Source of the DNA: Micromonospora sp. NBC_01796
GTDB taxonomy: Bacteria > Actinomycetota > Actinomycetes > Mycobacteriales > Micromonosporaceae
Direction: 5' to 3'
DNA length: 64,000 nucleotides
NCBI RefSeq assembly: GCF_035917455.1
Contig: NZ_CP109078.1
Location: forward strand, 4,278,001 to 4,342,000
Both the position numbers and the translations under genes were made by a program. Numbering within the stretch: the first letter of the stretch is position 1; the number at the start of each line of letters is the position of its first letter. Under the pieces are notes generated by a model. The model saw only the letters and a program-made list of their open reading frames with translations. It was not told where the DNA came from and did not search any database. Shown here piece after piece: positions 9,059 to 17,290 of this stretch.

Positions 9059-9714
9059 GCCAGCACCTCCTTCTCGGTCCGTTCGGCTTCCGTCCGAGCG
9101 GCCTCGGTCCGGCCGGACTCCACCCGAGCGGCCTCGGTCCGGGCATCCGCCTCGGCGGTCGCGTCCGGTACGACGTCCAGCCGGTGCAGCAGGATCAGGA
9201 ACGCCTCCGCGTACGGCGAGTGCCCCGTCTCCGCACGGACCCGGTCCCAGTCGATCTGTTCACGCAGGGAACGGGCCAGCGGCAGTCCGCGGGCGAAGTC
9301 GCAGTAGTGCTGGGAGAAGCTGAGCAGCTTGTGCACCATCAGCCGGGTGGCGGTGAGCACCGGCATGTGGATCGCGTCGACCGGGCGGACCACGGTGTCG
9401 AGCAGCGTCTCGTCGGTGACCGGGGTTTCGATCGGGCGGTGGATCAGGTCGACGAGCCGGCCGTCGTCGTACACCTTGACCAGCCAGTCCTCCGGCGGGC
9501 GTTCGGCGACGAAACCCTCTGCCACCAGGGCTTCGAGGGCGCGTTCGGCGTCCTGCTCACGAAGCAGGAAGTCGACGTCATGGTCGCTGGAGTGGCCGCC
9601 GTGTGCGTACACGGCGAAGCTTCCGCCCAGCGCGAAGGGAATCTCGGACTGTTTGAGGACGGCGGCGACCCGCTTGAGGGTGTGCAGCAGACCCTCGTCC
9701 CCGCGGTGATCCAT
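9055..9714 (-). CDS. Nucleotidyltransferase-fold protein with repeat tail
   Basis: 219 residues. The segment FALGGSFAVYAHGGHSSDHD followed by VDFLL is the GGS...DxD motif of the pol-beta-type nucleotidyltransferase superfamily (near residues 30-50). The start is ATG 9714 with GGGAG five bases upstream; an upstream in-frame extension is not protein-like. The C-terminus is a charged repeat built on RTEAAR/RTEAE units, probably disordered. It heads a four-gene operon with BON, phosphoesterase and small membrane genes. Its substrate is unknown; such domains can add nucleotides to antibiotics, proteins or RNAs. Confidence 0.85.
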   Translation of the reverse strand: MDHRGDEGLLHTLKRVAAVLKQSEIPFALGGSFAVYAHGGHSSDHDVDFLLREQDAERALEALVAEGFVAERPPEDWLVKVYDDGRLVDLIHRPIETPVTDETLLDTVVRPVDAIHMPVLTATRLMVHKLLSFSQHYCDFARGLPLARSLREQIDWDRVRAETGHSPYAEAFLILLHRLDVVPDATAEADARTEAARVESGRTEAARTEAERTEKEVLA

Positions 9715-9940
9715 ATCGTCTCCCGTGGTGGTCGATGGCGGGCATCTGGTCGGTTGGGTGCAGATTTGTCGGTACCCGGCACCCTGCGCGTTCACACCTC
9801 GGGTGGGATTTCGGCCGGGAATCCACCCCGCTGCCAATTGCCTCATTGTCGCCTAAACCCGACGGCGATTTTCCGGAAATTCACCTCAAACGATCACGAA
9901 AATCATCGAGGGGTGCGAGCGCCCGGTACCGTTGCTGAGC
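9715..9940. other. Divergent intergenic region
   Basis: It holds promoters for the minus-strand nucleotidyltransferase operon and the plus-strand kinase. Bases 9840-9905 are relatively AT-rich, with a perfect palindrome TTTCCGGAAA at 9870-9879. A -10-like TACCGT at 9927-9932 lies eight bases before GTG 9941. Confidence 0.5.
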
Positions 9941-10690
9941 GTGGCCCCATCTGCGCAGGATCGGCACGTTGAAACGGTCGGCAGGGGGCGACTCCGCGTC
10001 GTCGCACTTGTCGGCATCGATGGTTCGGGCAAGACGACCCAGGCGCACCGACTCGCCGCCGCACTCGAGCGCGCCGGAGTACGGACCACCTACTCACGCA
10101 ACGCCGGTGGCCGGCGGTGGTTCGGCCGGGCCGCCCACCGGCTCGGCCGCCGCGACGCCCGACGACTGCTCGGTGACAGCGGGCTGCTGCTCGCCGAGTC
10201 GATACTCCGGTGGCTGGCCATCGCCCGCGCGCTGGTCCGGTCCGCCGTCCGCCGCCGGCTCGCGGTCATGGACCGCTACTCCTTCGACCAGTACGCCAGC
10301 ATCCGGGTGCACCACGGAACCCCGCGTGCGGCACGGCTGGCCCGGCTCGGTTACCGCATCTTCCCCGAGCCCGAGGTCACCTTCCTGCTCGTGGTCGACC
10401 CGGTCGAGGCGTACCGGAGGATCGAGTTGCGGGGCACCGACCACGAGAGCATGGAGTACCTGATCGCGGCCGACGCCGCGTACCGGTCCCTACCCGAGTA
10501 CGGCACCTTCGTGGTGATCGACGCGAACCGGTCGCCGGACGAGGTGACCGCCCAGATCGCGGTGTACCTGCGGCCATGGCTGTCGCCGGAACCGCCACCG
10601 GCGCCGCCGGCCCGGCTGCCCGAACCGCCACCGTCACCGCCCCTGCCACCACCCGCCGTGCTGAGTCGGGCCGCCCGTCCCGGCGCCTGA
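9941..10690 (+). CDS. Thymidylate-kinase-like P-loop kinase
   Basis: About 249 residues. P-loop VALVGIDGSGKTTQAHRLAAAL near the start, DRYSFDQYASIR in the middle and a lid-like Arg-rich region match the dTMP-kinase fold, which phosphorylates a nucleoside monophosphate. The C-terminal 50 residues are proline-rich (PEPPPAPPARLPEPPPSPP) and outside the fold. GTG 9941 lies eight bases after a TANNNT -10 box and is probably leaderless; TTG 9932 is an alternative. With no DNA-metabolism partner beside it, it may be a divergent paralogue rather than the essential Tmk. Confidence 0.8.
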   Translation: MAPSAQDRHVETVGRGRLRVVALVGIDGSGKTTQAHRLAAALERAGVRTTYSRNAGGRRWFGRAAHRLGRRDARRLLGDSGLLLAESILRWLAIARALVRSAVRRRLAVMDRYSFDQYASIRVHHGTPRAARLARLGYRIFPEPEVTFLLVVDPVEAYRRIELRGTDHESMEYLIAADAAYRSLPEYGTFVVIDANRSPDEVTAQIAVYLRPWLSPEPPPAPPARLPEPPPSPPLPPPAVLSRAARPGA

Positions 10691-10825
10691 CGCCCGTGGC
10701 CGCCCGTCCCGGCGGCTGACCGGCATGGTCAGCCGCCGTCGGGTGGCTGCGCTGTCGGCGTAAGCCTTCTGCTGTCGGCAGACGGGGGTGGCCGTACCCG
10801 CCCGCCGGGCAGCAGGATCGGTCGC

Positions 10826-11839
10826 ATGCGTCTACTCGTACTCGGTGGCACCATGTTCCTCGGCCGCGCGGTGGCCCGACTCGCGGCGGCGGCCGGACAC
10901 GACGTCACCTGCGCCGCCCGAGGCGTCTCGGGTGAGCCGGTGCCCGGCGTCCGGTTCGTCCGGGCGGACCGCGACGACCCGGCCGGGCTGTCCGCTCTGG
11001 ACGGTGAGCGGTTCGACGCGGTGGTCGACGTGACCCGGCGTCCGAGCCACGCCCGGCACGCGGTCGCCGCGCTCGCCGACCGGGTCGGCCACTGGTCGTA
11101 CGTCTCCACCTGCTCGGTCTACGCCGACAACAGCACCCCCGGTCAGCGGGCCGCGACGGCGGAGATCGTGGCACCCGCCCCGGTCGAGGTGGACAACCCG
11201 GTGGGCGAGCACGCCGAGTACTACGGCCCGTGCAAGGTCTCCTGCGAGCAGGCGGTGCTCGACACGATCGGAGCGGCGCGGTCGTTCGTCTGCCGGGCCG
11301 GCCTGATCGTCGGGCCGGAGGACCCGAGCGACCGCTTCCCGTACTGGGTCGCCCGGCTGGACCGGGGCGGCGAGGTGCTGGCCCCGGGCGCGCCGGACGA
11401 GGTGGTCCAGCTCGTCGACGTCGAGGACCTCGCCCAGTGGCTCCTGTACGCCGCCGAGACCGGGCTGACCGGCATCTTCGACGGCATGGGTGCGCCGCTG
11501 CCCCGGGCCGGGTTCCTGGCCGAGGTGGCCGCCGGAGTGGGCCGCCCCGACCCGGACCTGACCTGGGTCGAGCAGGATTTCCTGGTCGAGCGGGACGTCC
11601 GGGAATGGTCGGGTGAGCGGGCCCTGCCGCTCTGGCTTCCGCTGCCCGAATACGCGGGATTCCTGAGTAGGGACGTGACCGCCTCACTCGCCGCCGGACT
11701 GCGTACCCGGCCGATCGCGGAAACCGCGGCCAGGACCCTGGAGTGGCTGCGGACCCACCCGGATGACGTACGGCGGGGCGGGCTGGAACCCGCCGACGAG
11801 GCGAAGGTGTTGCGGGAATGGTCGACCCGGATCGCCTGA
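10826..11839 (+). CDS. NAD-dependent epimerase/dehydratase (extended SDR)
   Basis: 337 residues. N-terminal Rossmann motif VLGGTMFLGRAVARLA (GGxxxxG), then VSTCSVYAD and an active-site YYGPCK, a Tyr-x-x-x-Lys pair typical of extended short-chain dehydrogenases. Such enzymes act on nucleotide sugars or related substrates; its substrate is not evident. ATG 10826 is seven bases downstream of CAGGAT, suggesting a leaderless message. The flanking genes are a kinase and an RpiR regulator on the same strand, with no overlap. Confidence 0.88.
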   Translation: MRLLVLGGTMFLGRAVARLAAAAGHDVTCAARGVSGEPVPGVRFVRADRDDPAGLSALDGERFDAVVDVTRRPSHARHAVAALADRVGHWSYVSTCSVYADNSTPGQRAATAEIVAPAPVEVDNPVGEHAEYYGPCKVSCEQAVLDTIGAARSFVCRAGLIVGPEDPSDRFPYWVARLDRGGEVLAPGAPDEVVQLVDVEDLAQWLLYAAETGLTGIFDGMGAPLPRAGFLAEVAAGVGRPDPDLTWVEQDFLVERDVREWSGERALPLWLPLPEYAGFLSRDVTASLAAGLRTRPIAETAARTLEWLRTHPDDVRRGGLEPADEAKVLREWSTRIA

Positions 11840-11931
11840 CGGCGCGGCGCGCCCACCGGTTCGGCCGTATCCGCCCGGCTGTTCCCGCCGCGTGGTTGAC
11901 GCTTCTCCAGGGGCGTGAGTAACTTTCGCAG

Positions 11932-12858
11932 GTGGGGAAGATTGCGAAGATTTCCGCAGGTCATGCGCCTCGCGGCCTGATCGTCCAGATCAGTGGTCTG
12001 CTTCCGTCGCTGTCCCCGGCACAACTGCGGGTGGCGCGGTTCATCCTCAGCGATCCGGCCGAGGCCGCCCGCCGCACCATCACCGATCTCGCCGCCGCCG
12101 CCGAGACGTCCGAGGCCACCGTCGTCCGGTTCTGCCGTTCGGTCGGACTGACCGGCTATCCACAGCTACGGATCCGGCTCGCCGCCGAGGCGGCGAGCCG
12201 GATCGATCCGCCGGACGCCCGGGTGGCCGGCGGCGACATCCCGCCCGGTGCCGACCTGGCCCAGATCATCGCGACCATCGGCTTCCACGATGCGCGGGCG
12301 GTGGCGGAGACCGCCGAGCAACTCGACCCGGCCGTCTGCGAGCGGGTCGTCGCGGCGATCCACACCGCCGCCCGGATCGAGATCTACGGCGCCGGGGCGA
12401 GCGGTCTGGTCGCCGCCGACTTCCAGCGGAAACTTCACCGGATCGGCCGGGTCGCCTTCTGTTTCCCGGACGGGCACACGGCTCTGACCTCGGCCGCACT
12501 GCTCGGCAAGGGTGACGTGGCGGTCGCCATCTCGCACACCGGCCGTACCGTCGAGGCGATCGGGGTGCTGGCGCGGGCGCGGGCGCGGGGCGCGACCACG
12601 GTGGCGCTGACCAACCATCCCCGTGCCCCGATCGGTACGGTCGCCGATTTCGTCCTGGCCACGGCGGCTCGCGAGACGACGTACCGGACCGGTGCGATGG
12701 CCAGCCGACTGGCCCAGCTCACCGTGATCGACTGCCTCTTCGTCGGGGTCGCGACCCGCAACCGGGCCCGGACCAGGCGGGCCCTCGAAACCACCGCCGA
12801 GCCCCTGTCGGTCGCCGCCGGCAGGGGTACCGCCAAACCCGACTCCGGGGCGAGTTGA
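11932..12858 (+). CDS. MurR/RpiR-family transcriptional regulator
   Basis: 308 residues. The N-terminal HTH_6 domain includes SPAQLRVARFILSDP and SEATVVRFCRSVGLTGYPQL, the classic RpiR recognition region (about residues 30-85). The C-terminal SIS domain includes IYGAGASGLVAADFQRKL and AISHTGRTVEAIG, which bind phosphosugars. It is probably a sugar-phosphate-responsive regulator. Nothing next to it is an obvious amino-sugar gene, so its target is unknown. GTG 11932 is the chosen start. Confidence 0.93.
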   Translation: MGKIAKISAGHAPRGLIVQISGLLPSLSPAQLRVARFILSDPAEAARRTITDLAAAAETSEATVVRFCRSVGLTGYPQLRIRLAAEAASRIDPPDARVAGGDIPPGADLAQIIATIGFHDARAVAETAEQLDPAVCERVVAAIHTAARIEIYGAGASGLVAADFQRKLHRIGRVAFCFPDGHTALTSAALLGKGDVAVAISHTGRTVEAIGVLARARARGATTVALTNHPRAPIGTVADFVLATAARETTYRTGAMASRLAQLTVIDCLFVGVATRNRARTRRALETTAEPLSVAAGRGTAKPDSGAS

Positions 12859-13241
12859 TCAAGGGGACTTTGCGGGCCGGCCGGATTGTTCACCAGGTAC
12901 GGGGGTAATCCTCAGCCGTGGTGAACCGTTCAGGGTCCTGGTGCGTGTTGTCGGAGTGACGAGGATCGCAGGTCGGTGGTGATGCGGATCGCTGCACGTC
13001 GTTGTGTCGTGGTGTTGCTATTTATCCGGCCGAAGACTGCGCAACCGATCCGATAACCAGTACGGAAACGGGCTTCGCGGCAGCTGAAGAGGCCTCCTGA
13101 CAGCAAACGTCGATCGTGCTCACAGCAACTACTCAGGCATTCGTGACACTTTCGACCCACGGGATGGAATCCCCAACGCGTCTCAACTGTTGTGTAGGTG
13201 TCAGCGCCACAGGGCACAGCAGGGGTTACGGGGGAGGGCTG
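12859..13241. promoter_or_regulatory. Long leader upstream of the sigma-factor gene
   Basis: 383 bases with no supported gene. At 13166-13191 is GGAAT, an 18-base spacer, then GTT. This is exactly the -35/-10 layout of SigR/SigH-type ECF promoters in actinobacteria, 51 bases before the ATG at 13242. The more distal part (12960-13140) shows no other convincing motif to me. Confidence 0.55.
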
Positions 13242-14243
13242 ATGAACGTGGGGATGGCAGGTAACCGGGCAACCGGGGTAGACGAGGGGACCGTGAGCGA
13301 CGTGGAGAAGAGCATCGTTATGCGTACCGACGAGGTCGCCGAGGAGCGTGACCTGGTTGGCGTCTACCTGCACGAGATCTCCCGCACACCGCTGCTCGAC
13401 GCCGCCAAGGAGGTCGACCTCTCGAAGTCGATCGAGGCGGGCCTCTATGCGGAGCACCTGCTCGAAGAGGGCCGGGTTCCGGTGGGCGTCGGTCGCGAGG
13501 AGCTGGAGCGCCTGGTGGTCGAGGGGGATCGGGCGAAGGATCTGTTCATCCGGGCGAACCTGCGACTGGTGGTTTCGATCGCCCGTCGTTACGTACGTTC
13601 CGGGATGCCGATGCTCGACCTGATCCAGGAGGGCAACACCGGCCTGGTTCGGGCGGTGGAGAAGTTCGACTACGAGCGGGGCTACAAGTTCTCGACGTAC
13701 GCCACCTGGTGGATCCGTCAGGCGATCAGCCGGGCGATAGCCCAGCAGGAGCGGACCGTACGGCTGCCGGTGCACCTGGTCGAGGACGTCAACCGGATGC
13801 GCAACGTGGCACGCCAGCTCACCCGCGAGTTGGGTGCCGACCCGGAGCCCGAGCAGATCGCGGCGTCCCTGGGCGTGACCGTGGAACGGGTCCACGAGCT
13901 GGTTCGCTGGTCGCAGGACACGGTGTCGTTGGACACCCCGGTCGGCGACGACGGCGACACCAATCTCGGTGACCTGGTCGCGGACAGCGACGCGCCGTCG
14001 CCCGAGGAGATCGTGCTGACCGCACTGGAGCGGCAGCGGATCGAGGGCCTGCTCAACCACCTCGACGACCGTTCGGCCGGCATCATGCGGGCCCGCTACG
14101 GCCTCGAGGACGGGCGCGAGCACTCGCTCACCGAGGTCGCGTCGCGTTTCTCGCTCTCCCGGGAGCGGATCCGCCAGCTCGAGATCCAGGCGCTGGGCCG
14201 GCTGCGTGAGCTGGCCCGTGCGGAGGGCCTGCAGGCCGCCTGA
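13242..14243 (+). CDS. Primary-like sigma factor (group 2, SigB/HrdD type)
   Basis: 333 residues. Region 1.2 (RDLVGVYLHEISRTPLLD), region 2 (RANLRLVVSIARRYVRSGMP, then FSTYATWWIRQAISRAI), region 3 (RLPVHLVEDVNRM) and region 4 (LTEVASRFSLSRERIRQLEI) are all intact. It lacks the long acidic region 1.1 of the housekeeping sigma factor, so I class it as a group 2 factor like mycobacterial SigB or streptomycete HrdD. The start ATG 13242 has GGGAGG just upstream. The candidate SigR/SigH promoter suggests control by a thiol- or heat-stress sigma factor. Confidence 0.93.
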   Translation: MNVGMAGNRATGVDEGTVSDVEKSIVMRTDEVAEERDLVGVYLHEISRTPLLDAAKEVDLSKSIEAGLYAEHLLEEGRVPVGVGREELERLVVEGDRAKDLFIRANLRLVVSIARRYVRSGMPMLDLIQEGNTGLVRAVEKFDYERGYKFSTYATWWIRQAISRAIAQQERTVRLPVHLVEDVNRMRNVARQLTRELGADPEPEQIAASLGVTVERVHELVRWSQDTVSLDTPVGDDGDTNLGDLVADSDAPSPEEIVLTALERQRIEGLLNHLDDRSAGIMRARYGLEDGREHSLTEVASRFSLSRERIRQLEIQALGRLRELARAEGLQAA

Positions 14244-14343
14244 TCGCCTGCCAGGACAAACACAACGGCGAAGATGGCCGGTTTTCCCGGAGTTCCGGGA
14301 ACACCGGCCATCACCGTTTTCCGGCGATCGGGTGCCGACGTTT

Positions 14344-15018
14344 TCAGTTGCCGAGCCGCGCCACCACGTCGCCGAGCCGGCTGTCCGGTTCGGCGGCGCA
14401 GGCCTGGGTGACGGCGGTCAGGGCCAGCGGGGTGTCCAGCTCGGGTAGACCCCGGGCCAGGGCGATCGCCCGCAGTGCCCGGCTCCGGTCCTCTCTCGGC
14501 GCCTGGCGGAAGTCGGCGCAGGAGGACTGGGTGGTGAGTCCGCCGCTGTCGTCGAGGTCACCGAGGATGTTCCGGGCCACCAGGCAGACCACCACCACCG
14601 CGACGGTCAGCACCGCCAGGGCGACGAGCAGCGTACGCCGGGACAACCGTCGTCCGCCGACGGGCGCGGGGCGATCCGGGGAGTCGTTGCGGGTGGCGGC
14701 GGGGGTGGTTTCCGGCCCGTCGGGCGGGAGCGCCGCGACGGCGCCGGCCAGCTCGGCCGCGTACGCCGGGTCGTCGTGGACGGCGGTGGTGAGCAGCCGG
14801 CGTACGAGGGAGTTGTTGCGGGGTTGCCGGACGAACTCGGCCAGCGCCTCCGCTTCGCCCATGGCCCGCAGCCGGGCGGCGAGAAGGTCGTGGAGCGATC
14901 GGGCGGCGGTGTCCCCACCCGGCTCCACCGCCCCGGTGGTGCCGATCGCCGGCAGGTACGGCGTCAGGCGTTCGATCGCCGTACCCGCCAGCGTGTCGGG
15001 ACTCTCGGGCGTGGTCAC
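14344..15018 (-). CDS. Single-pass membrane protein of unknown function
   Basis: 224 residues from GTG 15018. A cytoplasmic N-terminal half (residues 1-125) with short helices is followed by an RRLSRRT basic stretch, one transmembrane helix at about 129-148 and an external C-terminal domain of about 75 residues with two cysteines (SSCADF and TQACAAEP) that could form a disulfide. The topology recalls anti-sigma or septal helper proteins, but no family motif is recognisable. It is nine bases beyond the NlpC/P60 gene stop, on the same strand. Confidence 0.7.
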   Translation of the reverse strand: MTTPESPDTLAGTAIERLTPYLPAIGTTGAVEPGGDTAARSLHDLLAARLRAMGEAEALAEFVRQPRNNSLVRRLLTTAVHDDPAYAAELAGAVAALPPDGPETTPAATRNDSPDRPAPVGGRRLSRRTLLVALAVLTVAVVVVCLVARNILGDLDDSGGLTTQSSCADFRQAPREDRSRALRAIALARGLPELDTPLALTAVTQACAAEPDSRLGDVVARLGN

Positions 15019-15027
15019 CCGGGCAGG

Positions 15028-15990
15028 TTAGCGGACCCGCCCGTAACCGTAGGGTTTCATCATGTCCACGCTGGCGAGTTTCACGCTGTCGCCGAAGCTC
15101 GGCGCGTGGATCACCTGGTTGCCGCCGACGTAGAGCGCGACGTGCCCCAGGCCGCTGTAGAAGACCAGATCACCGGCTTGCAGTGAGCTTCGGCTGATGT
15201 GCGCCACCTGGCCCCACTGCATCTCCGCGTTGTGGGGCAGGGACTTGCCGGCCGCCTTCCACGCGGCCAGGGTCAGCCCGGAGCAGTCGTAACCGTTCGG
15301 CCCTTCGGCCGCCCAGACGTACGGTTTGCCGATCGCGTTGTACGCGTACGTCACCGCCACCCCGGCCTTGCCGGAGACCGCCGGGATCTTGCCGGTGTAC
15401 TTGGTGCCGGTCGAGGTCGCCGAGCCGTACACCTTGCGGCGCAGGTCGGAGAGTTTCTTGATGTCGGCCTCGATCTTCTTCTTGCCGGCGTCCAGTTCCT
15501 TGGCCTGTGCGGTCTGCTTGGCCAGGACGCCGTCGAGCTTGGCCTTCTGGTCGACGTACTGCTTCTGCGTGGCGGTCAGGCCGGCGAGCTGCTGGTCCCG
15601 GTCGCGGGCCAGGTAGTCGAGGGTGCCGAGCCGGTCGACCAGGCTGTCCGCGGCGTTGTCGCCGAGCAACGCGTCCGCCGTACGCAGACCGCCCGCCTTG
15701 TACGCCTTCGTGGCGAGTGCCGCCACGTCGGCGCGGCTCTGCGTGGCCTGCTGCTCCAGCGGTGCGAGTTTTGTGCTCAGATCGGCGGTCGCGGCCTTGG
15801 TGCTCTTGATCTGCTCGTTGAGTTTGTTGTACGACTCGACGATCTTTTCCAGCTCGGTCGAAGCTTTGTTGATCTGCTGCGTGAGCTCGGCGGCGGATGG
15901 TTCCGCCTGGGCGATCGTTGTCGGTGCGATCAGCCCGACCGACAGACCCGCCAGGACGAGCGAGCGCAACAGGATCCGCGCGGATGGCAA
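15028..15990 (-). CDS. Secreted NlpC/P60 peptidoglycan hydrolase (RipA-like)
   Basis: About 320 residues. A signal peptide (PSARILLRSLVLAGLSVGLI, cleaved after IAQA) is followed by a coiled coil of about 170 residues and a C-terminal NlpC/P60 domain. The catalytic Cys is in NGYDCSGLTLAAWKAAG and the His in GLGHVALYVGG. It should cut stem peptides in the cell wall, with the coiled coil restraining activity. I chose TTG 15990 because AAGGAAGGGG lies about ten bases upstream and the signal peptide follows at once; the frame stays open to 16080 without signal-like sequence. Confidence 0.88.
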   Translation of the reverse strand: MPSARILLRSLVLAGLSVGLIAPTTIAQAEPSAAELTQQINKASTELEKIVESYNKLNEQIKSTKAATADLSTKLAPLEQQATQSRADVAALATKAYKAGGLRTADALLGDNAADSLVDRLGTLDYLARDRDQQLAGLTATQKQYVDQKAKLDGVLAKQTAQAKELDAGKKKIEADIKKLSDLRRKVYGSATSTGTKYTGKIPAVSGKAGVAVTYAYNAIGKPYVWAAEGPNGYDCSGLTLAAWKAAGKSLPHNAEMQWGQVAHISRSSLQAGDLVFYSGLGHVALYVGGNQVIHAPSFGDSVKLASVDMMKPYGYGRVR

Positions 15991-16450
15991 GAGTGCGGAG
16001 CCCCTTCCTTTCTCATCGCCGATCGGATCTCCCGATCCACCGGTCCTGTCGGACCGGGTCGAGCCGGTGTGCCGCGCCACGGACAGCGGTGGTGACCGCT
16101 GCGGGCACCACCGGGAAACGGCAATGTCCGCTGTGGAGCGACTGCGGACCGCGACTGCGGAGTGTCACTGCGTGGTCGGGTCCGGCCGGTGCGGTTCGGC
16201 GGTGCCGGGCCGGCATCACCCAGGGGGATGACTGACCACCGGACCAGCGAAAACCAACCTAGTCGCAGGTCCGGGGCCGGCAACAGTGGGGGCCGAGCGT
16301 TCTGCGGCAAGGGCAACGGATAAGTGGAATGTCGTGATCACCCGGCGTGGCGAGTCGGAGTCGCTTGGTGACATACCGGGTGGGTCCCGTACCCGGACTC
16401 GCCGAGTGCCCCTTTGGCCGGTGTTGGCAAATGGGGTAGCGCGTGGGTGT
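15991..16450. other. Intergenic region between divergent envelope genes
   Basis: No protein gene is supported. The minus-strand leader of the NlpC/P60 gene lies here. Related hydrolase genes in actinobacteria often carry a c-di-AMP (ydaO-type) riboswitch, so I looked for its conserved elements and did not find a convincing set. Confidence 0.4.
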
Positions 16451-16650
16451 GGGCTAAAGCATCACAAAGAAGGACATAAATCTGTCCAGGGAGCTAGCTG
16501 CCGCCTGGAAATCTGCCAGGTGGCTGAAATAGCCCTTCCCACTGCTGGCACGTCCTTCGCACAATGATTGCAGGGCCGGAATCGAATTCCGGCAACGGCA
16601 TCGTTGCAAAACGATGATCGGCACCTGGCTGCCACCAAGTGCCGATCTTT
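16451..16650 (+). ncRNA. Candidate structured RNA leader with five hairpins
   Basis: The first element is a three-way junction. GGGCTA (16451-16456) pairs with TAGCCC (16530-16535) and encloses GGACA/TGTCC (16472-16487) and GCCGCCTGG/CCAGGTGGC (16500-16524). Three more hairpins follow: GCCGGAA/TTCCGGC (16575-16593), CATCGT/ACGATG (16599-16616) and GATCGGCAC/GTGCCGATC plus TTT (16616-16650). The last resembles a terminator or attenuator, 47 bases before the DUF6232-like gene. I recognise no RNA family. The base pairs are seen directly; the function is inference. Confidence 0.45.
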
Positions 16651-16696
16651 ACAGATCCCCCACACCAGCCCGCCTCACGAGCCGTTGGAGGCTGTC

Positions 16697-17245
16697 ATGC
16701 ATCCTACTCGCGACTCCGCGCGCCGAACAGGTACACAATCCGTCACCGGAAAACAGGCTGACCGGCCGGCGCCGATCGAGTTCTACCGGCAGCCCGGCGT
16801 ACAGGTCACGAGTGAATCGTTCACCGTGGCGGGGCGCCGGTTTCCGGTCACCGAACTGACCCAGCTCAAGACCGCCCGGGGGCCGCACGACCCGCTCACC
16901 GTACGGGCCGTGGTCGTGACCGGTGGTGTGCTGGTCGCGATCGGCATCGCGTTCGGCTACACCGGCGAGTTCTACCGGCTGACCGCCGCCACCTACCTGG
17001 CCCTCGGCGCCGCCGCGTTCCTCCCGGTGGTGCTCGCCTTCCTCGGCCACCGGCTGCGCCCGCCGACCCACGAACTGTGGGGGCGGTACCGGGGGGAGAT
17101 GATCCTGTTGTTCAGCAGCGACCAGGAGCGCCAGTTCGGCCAGCTCACCCGGGCCCTGCGCCGGGCCCAGGAGGTGGCCCGCTTCGGTGGCGTCGCCGAG
17201 CCGGTGGTCACCTCTTCGCAGCCCTGGGAACCGCCGGCCCGCTGA
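16697..17245 (+). CDS. DUF6232-like membrane protein
   Basis: 182 residues. A soluble N-terminal segment (EFYRQPGVQVTSESFTVAGR, then the pattern FPVTELTQLKTARGPHD) precedes two hydrophobic helices (about residues 73-93 and 99-119) and a basic C-terminal tail. The motif set fits the DUF6232 family as I remember it; function unknown. ATG 16697 has GGAGG five bases upstream. It lies downstream of the hairpin-rich leader and may be regulated by it. Confidence 0.75.
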   Translation: MHPTRDSARRTGTQSVTGKQADRPAPIEFYRQPGVQVTSESFTVAGRRFPVTELTQLKTARGPHDPLTVRAVVVTGGVLVAIGIAFGYTGEFYRLTAATYLALGAAAFLPVVLAFLGHRLRPPTHELWGRYRGEMILLFSSDQERQFGQLTRALRRAQEVARFGGVAEPVVTSSQPWEPPAR

Positions 17246-17290
17246 CCGGTGTGGACCCGGCGACTGCCGTTTCCTGCCTCGCCGTGCCGG

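Noticed and set aside
12930-14123. Long minus-strand frame opposite the sigma factor
   Set aside because: It is the mirror frame of a strongly conserved sigma-factor gene in high-GC DNA; no family motif is seen.
16081-16330. c-di-AMP (ydaO-type) riboswitch in the NlpC/P60 leader
   Set aside because: Expected from the gene type, but the conserved GGGAACC, GGGGTGAATC and GTCAGCTAAC elements are not found together on the minus strand.
16571-16650. tRNA-like element (T-arm-like GGAATTCGATTCC on the minus strand)
   Set aside because: The acceptor stem has no partner, the D-arm region is a 32-base hairpin and the anticodon-like loop has the wrong size. It is a set of hairpins, not a tRNA.
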